DNA of 29,250 bases from Scatavimonas merdipullorum (GTDB taxonomy: Bacteria; Bacillota; Clostridia; Oscillospirales; Acutalibacteraceae): positions 1 through 29,250 of the forward strand of contig DVGH01000004.1 of NCBI GenBank assembly GCA_018712865.1, read 5' to 3'. The position numbers were made by a program, and so were the translations under genes. Under the pieces are notes generated by a model. It was not told where the DNA came from, made no database searches, and worked only from the letters and a program-made list of their open reading frames with translations. Shown here one piece after another: positions 13,565 through 22,112 of the stretch (position 1 is its first letter; each line of letters begins with the position of its first letter).

Positions 13565-14412
13565 TCCCCCGTGTCTTCCAAGACACGCATAAATTTGTGG
13601 ACAGAAACGCCGTCGTACTTTAACTTAAACTGTACCCTTGCCTCATATTCCCGGTTACAGTTGCGGCAAAAAAATCTGGCGCGGAAGCTTTTGTTCTTTA
13701 CAACCCAGGGGGATTTTCGCTTTGCCGCCTGCCCACAGCCTTCACAGTACATAACCATCTGCGATTTGTCGATCAGCGGATTTTTAATATTGGATAAAAT
13801 CGTTGTTTTAAAGGTAAGCCGTCTGTAAAATTCGTCATCCATATTCTGGATAAAGGGCTCAAATCGCGCTTTGTCATACAGCTTTTGAAAACAGCGCGCG
13901 GCAAGCATGCTATCGGCAAGCGCCCGGTGGAGCGCCTCTTCTTCAAAATCAATGGAAAGCGCTTGTGCTGCCGTGCTTAATCCCATTTGTTTGGAAGGCT
14001 CAGCATGCCCAAGCATCTGCTCGCAATAATGCTGCAAATCGACATATTGCTGCGCAAAATCAATTTTTTTCTGTTTAAGAAAATACTCATAATTATCCAA
14101 TAGCGTCAATATATCTGACGTTCCCCAGGTCAGCAGCACACAATTCTTTGCAAACACACGAAACTTGCGCAGCACATGGGTAAAGGTGTTATCGACCTTA
14201 CGCAGCTCTTCATTACTGATATGTGTAAGCGCTTCAATTCTGTCGTTAATTTTTTTTCCAACCTGCGGGTTGACCAGCATGGAAAAGGTTTCCGTAATAT
14301 GCAGATCACAGGACAGCTTAACCGCCCCGAATTCGATAATTTCATTGATAAACTTTTTTCTGCGGCGGCTATAGGAGCCGTTCCATTCCAAATCAAGAAT
14401 TACAAACTGCAT
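13561..14412 (-). CDS. DEDDh 3'-5' exonuclease (RNase T/DnaQ family) with C-terminal zinc ribbon
   Basis: 283 residues. Exonuclease motifs: D7-x-E9 in VILDLEWN, D100 in WGTSDIL, and H162/D167 in HRALAD, the full DEDDh set, so it should remove nucleotides from 3' ends with two metal ions. After the nuclease domain (about 1-180) comes a segment unusual for this family: a four-Cys ribbon, C223/C226 and C249/C252, likely to bind zinc and perhaps nucleic acid. The substrate, DNA or RNA, cannot be told. I give the ATG at 14412; a TTG at 14433 overlaps the typA stop (TTGA) and could be used through coupling. It lies 17 bp after typA, in the same operon. Confidence 0.85.
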   Translation of the reverse strand: MQFVILDLEWNGSYSRRRKKFINEIIEFGAVKLSCDLHITETFSMLVNPQVGKKINDRIEALTHISNEELRKVDNTFTHVLRKFRVFAKNCVLLTWGTSDILTLLDNYEYFLKQKKIDFAQQYVDLQHYCEQMLGHAEPSKQMGLSTAAQALSIDFEEEALHRALADSMLAARCFQKLYDKARFEPFIQNMDDEFYRRLTFKTTILSNIKNPLIDKSQMVMYCEGCGQAAKRKSPWVVKNKSFRARFFCRNCNREYEARVQFKLKYDGVSVHKFMRVLEDTGE

Positions 14413-14429
14413 GGCACATTTCCATTCTG

Positions 14430-16247
14430 TCAATTTTTAAACTGCTTCTTCATGCGAAGTTCTTTTTGCAAAATCGTCTTGCGCAGCCGGATGCTTTTCG
14501 GCGTAATTTCGACCAGCTCGTCATCGGCAATAAACTCTAAAGACTGCTCCAGACTTAAAATAGAAGGCGGCGTAAGCTTTAATGCATCGTCCGAACCCGC
14601 GGCTCTTGTATTGGTAATATGCTTTTTCTTGCACACGTTGACCACCAGGTCTTCCGCCTTGGGACTGGCGCCGACGATCATACCTTCATAGACAGGGATC
14701 CCCGGGCCAATAAAAAGGCGGCCTCTTTCCTGCGCGGCAAAAAGGCCATAGCCTGTTGCCTCGCCCGTTTCATGTGCAATCAGCGAACCCTGGCGACGGC
14801 TGATAATTTCCCCTTTATATGGCTCGTACCCCTCAAACACATGGTTCATGATGCCATTTCCGTTTGTATCTGTCAAAAATTCCGGACGGTACCCCATTAA
14901 ACCTCTTGCTGGAATTTTAAATTCCATATGTGTAGTACCAGACGCGCGCGTACCCATATTGACAAGCTCCGCCTTGCGGGCACCCAGCTTTTCCATGACC
15001 GCGCCCACATAGGCATCCGGTACCTCTATAATTAAAAATTCGATTGGCTCGCAGACAACGCCGTCTATTTTTTTTGTGATTACGCTTGGGCGCGACACCT
15101 GAAATTCATAATTTTGCCTGCGCATGGTTTCAATTAAAATGGAAAGGTGCAGCTCCCCTCTACCGGAAACACGGAACGTGTCGGCAGAATCGGTTTCTTC
15201 CACACGCAGCGCAACGTTGGTTTCTACCTCTTTGAACAGGCGGTCGCGTATATTTCTGGAGGTTACATACTTTCCCTCTCTGCCTGCAAATGGGCTGTTG
15301 TTAACCATAAACAGCATCGAAACCGTCGGCTCGTCTATCTTTACAAACGGCAGCGGCTCTACCTTTTCAGGCGTGCATACCGTGTCCCCAATATTCAAAT
15401 CTGCAATGCCGGACACACATACAATATCCCCCAGCGCCGCGTCGGTGGTTTCCACACGCTTTAGTCCTTCAAACTGGTACAGCTTTGTAATTTTCACATT
15501 CTTTGTGCTCCCATCCCGGCAGCACAGTACGGCGGCCTGCCCGCTTTTGACACGGCCGCGCTCCACCCTTCCGATTCCGATCCTGCCAATATATTCATCA
15601 TAATCTATATTGGAAATCAGCAGCTGCAGCCCATCCTCCAGCTCGCCTTTTGGAGCCGGCACCTCTTTAATTATCGCCTCAAACAAGGGCGTCATATCTG
15701 TACCGGGCGTATGGGGGTCGTTGGTAGCGTATCCGTCGCGCGCAGAGGCGTACACCACCGGAAATTCCAATTGATCTTCATCTGCACCCAGCTCAATAAA
15801 CAGATCAAGCACTTCGTCGATGACCTCTTCCGGCCGCGCGCCGGGACGGTCGATCTTATTAATAACGACCACCGGCTTTTTTCCAAGACCAAGTGCTTTT
15901 TTCAAAACAAAACGCGTTTGCGGCATACATCCCTCAAAAGCGTCTACCAAAAGCAGAACGCCGTCGACCATTGTTAAAATCCGTTCTACTTCCCCACCAA
16001 AATCGGCATGTCCAGGCGTATCTACAATATTAATCTTAACGCCATGGTACATAACAGCCGTATTTTTAGAAAGGATCGTAATGCCCCTTTCGCGCTCCAG
16101 GTCATTGGAGTCCATCACACGCTCCTCAACCGTTTCATTTTCCCTGAAAATGCCGCTCTGGCGTAAAAGCTGGTCAACAAGCGTTGTTTTTCCATGATCA
16201 ACGTGCGCAATAATTGCCACATTTCTTAAATCTTCTCTTTCTTTCAT
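14430..16247 (-). CDS. typA: Translational GTPase TypA/BipA
   Basis: 605 residues, normal length. G1 AHVDHGKTT, G2 RGITI, G3 DTPGHADFGGEVER, G4 NKIDRPGARPEEV and G5 SAR are all present in the first 200 residues. EF-G-like domains II, III and V and the BipA-specific C-terminal domain follow. It binds the ribosome as an EF-G-like GTPase and aids 50S assembly and translation under stress, especially cold. The ATG at 16247 has GAGGG 6 bases upstream; the frame's extension of 26 codons further upstream has no site. It sits between the histidine phosphatase (89 bp upstream) and the exonuclease (17 bp downstream), all one strand. Confidence 0.97.
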   Translation of the reverse strand: MKEREDLRNVAIIAHVDHGKTTLVDQLLRQSGIFRENETVEERVMDSNDLERERGITILSKNTAVMYHGVKINIVDTPGHADFGGEVERILTMVDGVLLLVDAFEGCMPQTRFVLKKALGLGKKPVVVINKIDRPGARPEEVIDEVLDLFIELGADEDQLEFPVVYASARDGYATNDPHTPGTDMTPLFEAIIKEVPAPKGELEDGLQLLISNIDYDEYIGRIGIGRVERGRVKSGQAAVLCCRDGSTKNVKITKLYQFEGLKRVETTDAALGDIVCVSGIADLNIGDTVCTPEKVEPLPFVKIDEPTVSMLFMVNNSPFAGREGKYVTSRNIRDRLFKEVETNVALRVEETDSADTFRVSGRGELHLSILIETMRRQNYEFQVSRPSVITKKIDGVVCEPIEFLIIEVPDAYVGAVMEKLGARKAELVNMGTRASGTTHMEFKIPARGLMGYRPEFLTDTNGNGIMNHVFEGYEPYKGEIISRRQGSLIAHETGEATGYGLFAAQERGRLFIGPGIPVYEGMIVGASPKAEDLVVNVCKKKHITNTRAAGSDDALKLTPPSILSLEQSLEFIADDELVEITPKSIRLRKTILQKELRMKKQFKN

Positions 16248-16336
16248 TTTATCCCTCTTATCTGTTATAAGAACTTCTATATGCCGTTTAACAAAATTTT
16301 TACATGACAGCGGGCATAGCTTCATAAAAGCGCCCG

Positions 16337-16966
16337 TTATGTATCGTTTTGCTTTTCTTCCGGAATGCGCGCGTATACTTCCGCTACCTTATCGCGCATC
16401 CATAACGATGGTGTTATGCGCAGCGAATAACCAAACCCATTGTCCATACGCCAGTCATACGGCTTTGCATGCGGCAATCCATAAACGGAAAGCAACGTCA
16501 TGATTACGCCGCCATGTGTAACAACAACCGCGCTGGTCTCACCCGTTTTCATCAGATTGGTTACCATGCTTTCAAACGCAAGGCATATACGCTTTGTAAA
16601 CTGCGCGCCGCTTTCTCCGCCGGGGGGTGCAAAATCCGCAGAATTTGCAAGCCACGTCTGGAAACCATCCTCGCCCTTGAGCTGCTCGGCCGTTTTTCCT
16701 TCCCATGCGCCGAAATCACATTCGGCAAGCCCCGGAACAGAACGCGGTTGCAGTGCGGGATAAAGAATATTGCAGGTCTGTATGCAACGCTGCAGCGGAC
16801 TGGTGTAGAGGACAGCAGCGCCCGGATAAACAAACGCCGCACCATAGTTTTTCAGCTTCTGGATACCTTCCCCGGACAACGGAACGTCTGTAGAACCAAT
16901 GTATGCCCCTTTACAGTTTTCTGCCGTTAAACCGTGCCGAATCATATGAATTTGGTAAGATTTCAT
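16337..16966 (-). CDS. Histidine phosphatase family protein (phosphoglycerate mutase-like)
   Basis: 209 residues. The phosphohistidine motif is IRHGLTAEN (near residue 10), followed by TSPLQRCIQT (second Arg), the acid in CDFGAWEGK and the second catalytic His in VVTHGGV. This is the small PhoE/CobC/GpmB-like group. It may be a cofactor-independent phosphatase for sugar phosphates or the alpha-ribazole phosphatase of cobamide synthesis; no neighbouring cobalamin genes support the latter. The ATG has GGAGG 7 to 8 bases upstream. It is the first gene of the likely operon with typA and the exonuclease. A GGGC/GCCC hairpin (about 16314-16336) follows its stop and may partly terminate transcription. 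Confidence 0.9.
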   Translation of the reverse strand: MKSYQIHMIRHGLTAENCKGAYIGSTDVPLSGEGIQKLKNYGAAFVYPGAAVLYTSPLQRCIQTCNILYPALQPRSVPGLAECDFGAWEGKTAEQLKGEDGFQTWLANSADFAPPGGESGAQFTKRICLAFESMVTNLMKTGETSAVVVTHGGVIMTLLSVYGLPHAKPYDWRMDNGFGYSLRITPSLWMRDKVAEVYARIPEEKQNDT

Positions 16967-17010
16967 AATTATTCCTCCAAAGTACTGGTAAAATGACGAT
17001 AAATGTAGAC

Positions 17011-17039
17011 TTTACAAACTGTTGAATATAATATATACT
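17011..17039 (+). promoter_or_regulatory. Sigma-A promoter of the second XRE gene
   Basis: TTTACA (17011-17016), 17 bp, TATACT (17034-17039). An overlapping TTGAAT-17-TATAGT (17022-17050) is a second candidate. No equally good promoter is seen on the minus strand for the phosphatase operon. Confidence 0.65.
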
Positions 17040-17053
17040 ATATGTATAGTCGT

Positions 17054-17071
17054 AACAATTCTGTAATTGTT
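17054..17071. promoter_or_regulatory. Inverted repeat at the start of the XRE leader, possible operator
   Basis: AACAATTCTGTAATTGTT, a perfect 7-bp inverted repeat with a 4-base gap, lies about 10 bp past the predicted transcription start. XRE proteins often repress themselves from such sites. The AATTGTT half appears again near 17088. Confidence 0.45.
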
Positions 17072-17141
17072 TTGTTTTTCTTTTTTAAGAATTGTTTTCT
17101 TTTTTTAACTTTATGGATTTTTACGTATTTTGGGGGCAACG

Positions 17142-17840
17142 ATGAACAAGGATTTTTCCAGAATCATTACACTTTTGCGGAAAGAACGCGGATTAAGCCA
17201 AAAACAAACGGCTGCCGATCTGAATATTTCACAGGCGCTTTTATCACATTATGAAAAAGGGATCAGGGAATGCGGCCTTGATTTTGTTGTAAAGACGGCG
17301 GATTATTACGGCGTATCCTGCGACTATCTTTTGGGAAGGACGCCTGAAAGAACAGGTGCAACGCTGAATATCAGCGATATACCGGAAGCCGGCGACACGC
17401 AGCAGGAGGCGCGCGCAACAGGTAATCTGCTGCCAACGCTGAACAAAAAGCTGATCATCAATTCGGTTGACATTTTATTTGATATTCTTGACCGCACCGC
17501 CTGCCGGGGGCTGACGACAGAGATTTCAAATTATTTAATGGTTTCGGTTTATAAAATGTTCCGGACGGTATATTCGGCAAACGCAAAGAACCCACAGGCG
17601 CTGTTTTCTGTTGCGCCGCATTTGTATAAGGGCTTTTCCAATGCCGCTTTGTGTATTGCGGAGACAAACGCCGGCGCAATTGCCGCAGGCCGCAGCACAG
17701 CGGACTTTGACGGATTGGGAAAGGAGAACGCCCCGGCGCTTACGCCTGAAACAATTGCCGCACAGTTTCCGCTTTATACCACTTCCCTTTTAAACCTGAT
17801 CCAAACAGCGGAAAGCAAGCTGCATCTTAAAAACAAATAA
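17142..17840 (+). CDS. XRE-family transcriptional regulator
   Basis: 232 residues. HTH_3 domain at about 5-65, with GLSQKQTAADLNISQALLSH as the helix-turn-helix and YYGVSCDYLLGR as its closing helix. The remaining 165 residues are mostly helical, with no domain I recognise. They hold one Cys, a segment of repeated Ala/Gly and no membrane helix, so a ligand or dimer domain is likely. The ATG at 17142 is chosen, with a G-rich stretch (GGGGG) about 5 bases upstream; a TTG four codons earlier is the alternative. It stands alone, divergent from the phosphatase operon and convergent with the pseudokinase gene. Confidence 0.85.
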   Translation: MNKDFSRIITLLRKERGLSQKQTAADLNISQALLSHYEKGIRECGLDFVVKTADYYGVSCDYLLGRTPERTGATLNISDIPEAGDTQQEARATGNLLPTLNKKLIINSVDILFDILDRTACRGLTTEISNYLMVSVYKMFRTVYSANAKNPQALFSVAPHLYKGFSNAALCIAETNAGAIAAGRSTADFDGLGKENAPALTPETIAAQFPLYTTSLLNLIQTAESKLHLKNK

Positions 17841-17857
17841 CCCTTTTGCACACAGCT

Positions 17858-17890
17858 ACGGGCGGCAAGATTGCCGCCCGTTTCTTTTCT
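17858..17890 (+). terminator. Terminator of the XRE gene
   Basis: ACGGGCGGCAA and TTGCCGCCCGT form an 11-bp stem around GA, followed by TTCTTTTCT. It begins 18 bases after the stop. Confidence 0.85.
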
Positions 17891-17909
17891 ATTTACACAA
17901 ACCGCCTGT

Positions 17910-19604
17910 TTACGCAGCCGCTGCGGACGCTCCCGACTGGGAGGACAGGTCCGGTTCTGGCCCAAGGCTTACAATAATCGTGACCTCCGAACCATAGTCA
18001 AGCTTTTGTCCCTCTTCAAATCCCTGTGCATAGCCAATCACTGTATTTTCCGGCACCTCGTCGCTAAATTCAAGCTGCGTATTTGCAACAAAATGCTCGC
18101 CGTTTAAAACCTTTGCGGCATCATCTAACGTAAGATTTTCCACCTCTGGCAACTCCCTTGTTTGCGGCCCCTTGCTAACCGTGACAGAAATCGTAACGCC
18201 GTCGTTGCCTCTGTCGACCGTTGTATTGCCCTCCGGCGTTTGGCTTATAATATATCCCTCTGCAACCGTGTCGCTAAATTCGTCCTCTGTTGTCCGCAAG
18301 ACGTAATATTCCGTACTGTTTTCCGCAAGCTTTTCTACGTCTTCATATCGCATTCCTACAAAATTTCGGACTCTAAAATACTGGCTATTCTGCGGATAGG
18401 TAAAGTCTTCGGATTGGCTGGCAGTTGACTGCGTAGCGCCCGTTTCTTCCGTAGAACCACTTGAAGTCACAAACATCCCCTGAAATGGATTGCTTGCAAC
18501 CCAAAAATAGCCTGCGACAGAAAAAATAACCAATGCAACGACCGTTGCAATCACACCACAGGCAAAATTAGAAATGCGCTTCTTGCCGCCTTCTTCTCCG
18601 TCCGTTGGCGGAATCACCGCCGGACGTGCAATCTCTTCCTGAATTGCCTTTACCGTTGGCGCAGCGGAAAGCTGTGCACGCAAAGACTCAAAATCCGTTA
18701 TGCGCGACTGCCTGTCCACCTGCAGCCCGTTTGCAAGCGCCGTAATCACATGCGGCGGCAACCGTTTTACCACATTGGTGCTAATCAACAGCCGCCCGTC
18801 CTGCATGCGCTTTCTGGCATCTGCAGGAAGCTTTCCAGTCAGTGCAAAAAACAGTGTTGCCGTAAACCCGTAAATGTCGGTATATTCACCAAGCACACCG
18901 GCGTTGTCGTATTGCTCCGGCGCAGAACAGCCCGTATATAACTGTGCTTTCAGCACGCCCCCCTGCTGCCTTAAGTCATGCACGGAAAAATTTAAAATTT
19001 TCATTTTACCAGAAGGCGTTATCACAAGGTTTTCAGGTGCAATGCCATAATGGGCAAGCCCGCTCTGGTGTATTTTGGAAAGCGCGGACAAAAGCGGCAT
19101 AAACAAAGGCCTTGCCGTGTCCCACTCCAGTGTACCGCCGCTGCGTTCAATATATTCATGCAGCGGGATAACCTCTTCCGTTTCTTCTATTACATATGCG
19201 GTATTGTTTTCATGAAATATATCATAAATGGCTACAATTGCGGAAAGCTCTTTAAACCTTGCCACATTTCTGTGTACCTGTAAAAAGTCGTTTTCCAGTT
19301 TTTTGTATAAATCCTGCTTTTCCGGCTGTACAACTGCTTCTAAAGAGGCGCTTGTACGCGTACACAAGCCGTAAGGAAAAAACTCCCGAATCATCACCGG
19401 TGTATTTTCAAATTTATCATACCCCATATATTTTGTGCACTCTGTATTGTTATAAACGACCTTCCCTACTATATATCTGTTCTGCAACACCGTGCGCAAT
19501 GGCAAATACGGTGGTAATTGTTCAGAGTGTTTGTCAAATCCGCAATTGGGGCAGATGTCTTCACCATTGTTTTCGACCATGCATCCCAAGCATATTTCAG
19601 ACAT
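17910..19604 (-). CDS. Membrane pseudokinase with N-terminal zinc ribbon and two PASTA domains
   Basis: 564 residues. Order: zinc ribbon (C5/C8, C18/C21), a Ser/Thr-kinase fold (about 42-315), a membrane helix (about 346-370), a Ser/Thr-rich stalk and two PASTA domains (about 408-480 and 484-553) outside. The kinase core is degenerate: the glycine loop is VGKVVYNN, the VAIK lysine is Arg73, HRDxKPEN reads HYGIAPEN (185-192) and DFG reads NFS (205-207). The APE segment (APEQY) and fold residues remain. PASTA domains bind muropeptides or lipid II in PrkC/Stk1, so this is probably a wall-sensing membrane protein that signals by binding instead of phosphorylation. The ATG at 19604 has AGAGGTG about 6 bases upstream. 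Confidence 0.88.
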   Translation of the reverse strand: MSEICLGCMVENNGEDICPNCGFDKHSEQLPPYLPLRTVLQNRYIVGKVVYNNTECTKYMGYDKFENTPVMIREFFPYGLCTRTSASLEAVVQPEKQDLYKKLENDFLQVHRNVARFKELSAIVAIYDIFHENNTAYVIEETEEVIPLHEYIERSGGTLEWDTARPLFMPLLSALSKIHQSGLAHYGIAPENLVITPSGKMKILNFSVHDLRQQGGVLKAQLYTGCSAPEQYDNAGVLGEYTDIYGFTATLFFALTGKLPADARKRMQDGRLLISTNVVKRLPPHVITALANGLQVDRQSRITDFESLRAQLSAAPTVKAIQEEIARPAVIPPTDGEEGGKKRISNFACGVIATVVALVIFSVAGYFWVASNPFQGMFVTSSGSTEETGATQSTASQSEDFTYPQNSQYFRVRNFVGMRYEDVEKLAENSTEYYVLRTTEDEFSDTVAEGYIISQTPEGNTTVDRGNDGVTISVTVSKGPQTRELPEVENLTLDDAAKVLNGEHFVANTQLEFSDEVPENTVIGYAQGFEEGQKLDYGSEVTIIVSLGPEPDLSSQSGASAAAA

Positions 19605-19634
19605 AACGACACCTCTTTTTTGATTATTCAGTTT

Positions 19635-19664
19635 ATTATAGCACAGCCTATACAGCAATTTCAA
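19635..19664 (-). promoter_or_regulatory. Promoter of the pseudokinase gene
   Basis: TTGAAA (19659-19664), 18 bp, TATAAT (19635-19640) on the minus strand, with a TGC just before the -10 (extended -10). The leader is about 25 bases. Confidence 0.8.
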
Positions 19665-19746
19665 CCGGCATACATCGCATTATTATTACAGTTTTGTAAA
19701 ACTCCACACAGAATTTTACCCAAAAATAAAAAAACAAAAAATAGCC

Positions 19747-19775
19747 TTGCAAAATACAGCGCAATATGATAAGAT
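19747..19775 (+). promoter_or_regulatory. Promoter of tRNA-Ala
   Basis: TTGCAA (19747-19752), 17 bp, TAAGAT (19770-19775), about 20 bp before the tRNA. Confidence 0.6.
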
Positions 19776-19795
19776 AATATCCGTTATTCCACTAA

Positions 19796-19871
<76 letters not shown>

Positions 19872-19872
19872 G

Positions 19873-19921
19873 AAAAAGTCCTTAAAAACGGTTAAAACAA
19901 GCCGTTTTTAAGGACTTTTTC
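19873..19921 (+). terminator. Terminator of tRNA-Ala
   Basis: A perfect 19-bp stem (19873-19891 with 19902-19920) around a 10-base loop, ending in five T. A- and T-runs on both sides make it able to work in both directions, so it may also end the two-component operon transcript from the right. Confidence 0.92.
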
Positions 19922-19962
19922 TATATTTTGCTTTACTTTTTACAATGTTTGCCTGCTTTAAA

Positions 19963-20145
19963 CTATTTAATTTTTACTTTTTCATCATTTACATAAATTT
20001 CCATCTCTTCAGGAATTCCTCCATCCAAAACCATATATGCGCCTAAAACGCGCAGGCCGTTTGTTCTTCCCGCTTTATTGCTGCCATTTTCTTTCCTTGT
20101 TCCGGTTGATGCATTCTTCTCTGCGCAGTATAAATAAAAATGCAA
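19963..20145 (-). pseudogene. Possible gene remnant downstream of the response regulator
   Basis: A 60-codon open frame whose last 25 residues (LDGGIPEEMEIYVNDEKVKIK) read like real protein, while its start is only a TTG with no ribosome site. It follows the LytTR gene by 77 bp on the same strand. It may be the 3' end of a decayed gene, or a short peptide of the operon; I see no AgrD-like features (no Cys near the C-terminus). Confidence 0.25.
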
Positions 20146-20222
20146 AAAAAAGCAGATCTTTTGCGTAAGATGTCGTTTTTTACATAAAATGTAGTTCCTA
20201 TTTTTTATTTTAACTGGAAACC

Positions 20223-20939
20223 TTAGAAGGTATAGTTCATATAGGCTTCTTTCAGTTTTGGATAAATATTGCGTGAGATCGGAATATGTCTTCCGTCGGT
20301 CATCATAAGCTCCGTGACTGTCAGACCGTTTACATATTCCAGGTTTACAATATACGCCCTATGCGGAAGAAAAAAGCACGGATATTCGCGCAGCTGTTCA
20401 TACAAAGACGACAAGGTAACAGAGGTTTCGATCGTCGTCCCGTCGGAAAGGGTGCAAATACGGCTGTGATTGAAGCTTTCCACCGTAACTATCTCCTGAA
20501 TATGCACCTTGCGGACGCCCTTCCCGTTTTTCAACAGTATGGCGGGGTTTTCCCTGGGCGCCAGATTGCGGATGCAACCCAGCACCTCCTGCTCAAAATC
20601 CGCTTTTTTTACCGGCTTGATCAAATATCCCGAGGCCTTTACCCCAAAGGCCTCCACCGCATATTCCCGTGAAGCAGTCAGAAACAGGATCTCTGCCGTT
20701 TCCCCACGCTCCCGCACCTTGCGGGCAATGTCGATACCGCTTAGATGCGGCATGATGATGTCCAACAGATACAAATCATACCCGCCGTGCTCGCTGATTG
20801 CCTGCAAGAGGTCATATGGTGACGTAAACGCCTCTGTTTTTAGGGGAATTTCCGTATGCTCTCTGGAAAAGTATTCGGCGTATTCCTGCAGCTTCTTTAT
20901 ATCTTCAAGCCTGTCATCACAAATACCAATTCGAATCAA
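20223..20939 (-). CDS. LytTR-family response regulator
   Basis: 238 residues. A receiver domain (1-125) has the acidic pair D8/D9, the phosphorylated D60 in YLLDIIMP, T90 in LFLTAS and K110 in YLIKPV. A LytTR DNA-binding domain follows (about 135-235), with the HRAYIVNLEYV and ISRNIYPKLK patterns. Such regulators (AgrA, ComE, VirR) bind pairs of direct repeats and activate transcription. The start is TTG at 20939, with GAGGTG 6 bases upstream, giving the canonical IRIGICDD beginning; a GTG three codons earlier lies inside that site. It is the third gene of the operon with the kinase and DUF3298 protein, 27 bp after the latter. Confidence 0.93.
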   Translation of the reverse strand: MIRIGICDDRLEDIKKLQEYAEYFSREHTEIPLKTEAFTSPYDLLQAISEHGGYDLYLLDIIMPHLSGIDIARKVRERGETAEILFLTASREYAVEAFGVKASGYLIKPVKKADFEQEVLGCIRNLAPRENPAILLKNGKGVRKVHIQEIVTVESFNHSRICTLSDGTTIETSVTLSSLYEQLREYPCFFLPHRAYIVNLEYVNGLTVTELMMTDGRHIPISRNIYPKLKEAYMNYTF

Positions 20940-20966
20940 AGGGTTCACCTCGCTCTTTACAAAGCC

Positions 20967-22091
20967 TCAGCCAAGGATGGACAGCTGCTGTAAAATTTCT
21001 TTCAGTATGTCGGTCGGGAGAACAAATTCCGGCATTCCCATACTGCCCGGCGCAACTTCATATTCATCAAATACAATTACCAGCTGGTTTTGATCGTTGA
21101 TATAGAAATTTTGATCGGCATCAATCTCTTTGAAGCACTCCTCCTCCGACCAGATGCCGCCCGGGATGAAATAATCCGCTTCACCGGCCTCCACTTGTTG
21201 CTTCATTTGGCGCAGAATTTCCGCACTGATAACGCCTACATAATCACTGTTCGGTTGGAACAAGGCACCTAGCTCCAGTACTTTGCCGGTTTGTTTATCC
21301 AGTGTAAAGCTACGGCTGTACTGGCCGGACCCTCCAACATTTATTGTGGTTTCAAACCGAACGGAAAGCAGCATATCGTCATTGCGCAGAACCTGATAGG
21401 TCGTGTCCAGCCCCACATACCCTTCATACTTTCGGGCAACATACCACAAAAATTTCTCCCGCATTTGCGAAATGTATTCTTCCATCTGCTGGTTTAAATC
21501 CTCGACACCGTCAGAGATATCCAAAGGCGGGGAGGTCGGTTCCGTGGGCGTTGTCGGTAAGGCCGGCAGGGTAGGCTCTGCCGGCGTGTCCGGTTGCGAT
21601 TCGGCTGGTGACTGGCTTGTCTGGGATTCTCCCGCCGAAGGGCGCGACGGCGTTGCACTGCTTTCCATGGAAATGGTTCCGGAAAGCAAAGCCGGTTCAG
21701 AAGCCGTTTCGTTGGCGGAAGAAACCGATCCGCTAGCGGAAGCCGCTGATTCTGTAAGCTCCGGCTGGCTGGGTGTGGTCTGCGGGCCAGTTGGGGTACT
21801 TTCCTCCGGCTGTTCTTCTTTTGAATTGGTTAAGGGGTCCTCCGCTTCCAGCACGGGAAGGACGGCTTCAAAAGACGTATCTCCCCAATGAAAGCCGTAA
21901 GAACGCAGATCTGCCAGCCGCACCAGCATCCCCAGACCGGGCACTTGCGTTAGCACCTGTGCCATAACGGGCATACAGTTGACAAAAAGGAAAAAGGCAA
22001 GCATAGAAAGAAGCACCGAAGAAGCAACTTTTTTTGAAAAATTTCTGTTCCGCTTGTCTGCCGGTGCGTCAGGATTTTGCCGGTTGAACAA
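20967..22091 (-). CDS. Membrane-anchored or secreted DUF3298 (RsiV-like) protein
   Basis: 374 codons as given. Basic N-terminus, a hydrophobic segment (about 22-45, ending CMPVMA, either a signal peptide or an anchor), a Ser/Thr/Pro-rich linker (about 85-195), then a C-terminal DUF3298-type domain (about 215-370) with SFTLDKQTGKVLELGALF, QNFYINDQNQLVIVFDEYE and GMPEFVLP. In RsiV this region binds lysozyme outside the cell. It has no anti-sigma head and no sigma gene nearby. The only start is TTG at 22091 and it has no ribosome site. The frame is continuous with the kinase gene upstream except for one TGA, so this may be the C-terminal part of a single protein. If separate, it could be the extracellular sensor for the kinase. 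Confidence 0.75.
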   Translation of the reverse strand: MFNRQNPDAPADKRNRNFSKKVASSVLLSMLAFFLFVNCMPVMAQVLTQVPGLGMLVRLADLRSYGFHWGDTSFEAVLPVLEAEDPLTNSKEEQPEESTPTGPQTTPSQPELTESAASASGSVSSANETASEPALLSGTISMESSATPSRPSAGESQTSQSPAESQPDTPAEPTLPALPTTPTEPTSPPLDISDGVEDLNQQMEEYISQMREKFLWYVARKYEGYVGLDTTYQVLRNDDMLLSVRFETTINVGGSGQYSRSFTLDKQTGKVLELGALFQPNSDYVGVISAEILRQMKQQVEAGEADYFIPGGIWSEEECFKEIDADQNFYINDQNQLVIVFDEYEVAPGSMGMPEFVLPTDILKEILQQLSILG

Positions 22092-22112
22092 TACTGCTTT
22101 AAACCGGAATTC

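Noticed and set aside
20967..22091. Classical anti-sigma factor RsiV
   Set aside because: There is no sigma-binding cytoplasmic head and no ECF sigma gene next to it; only the extracellular domain is similar.
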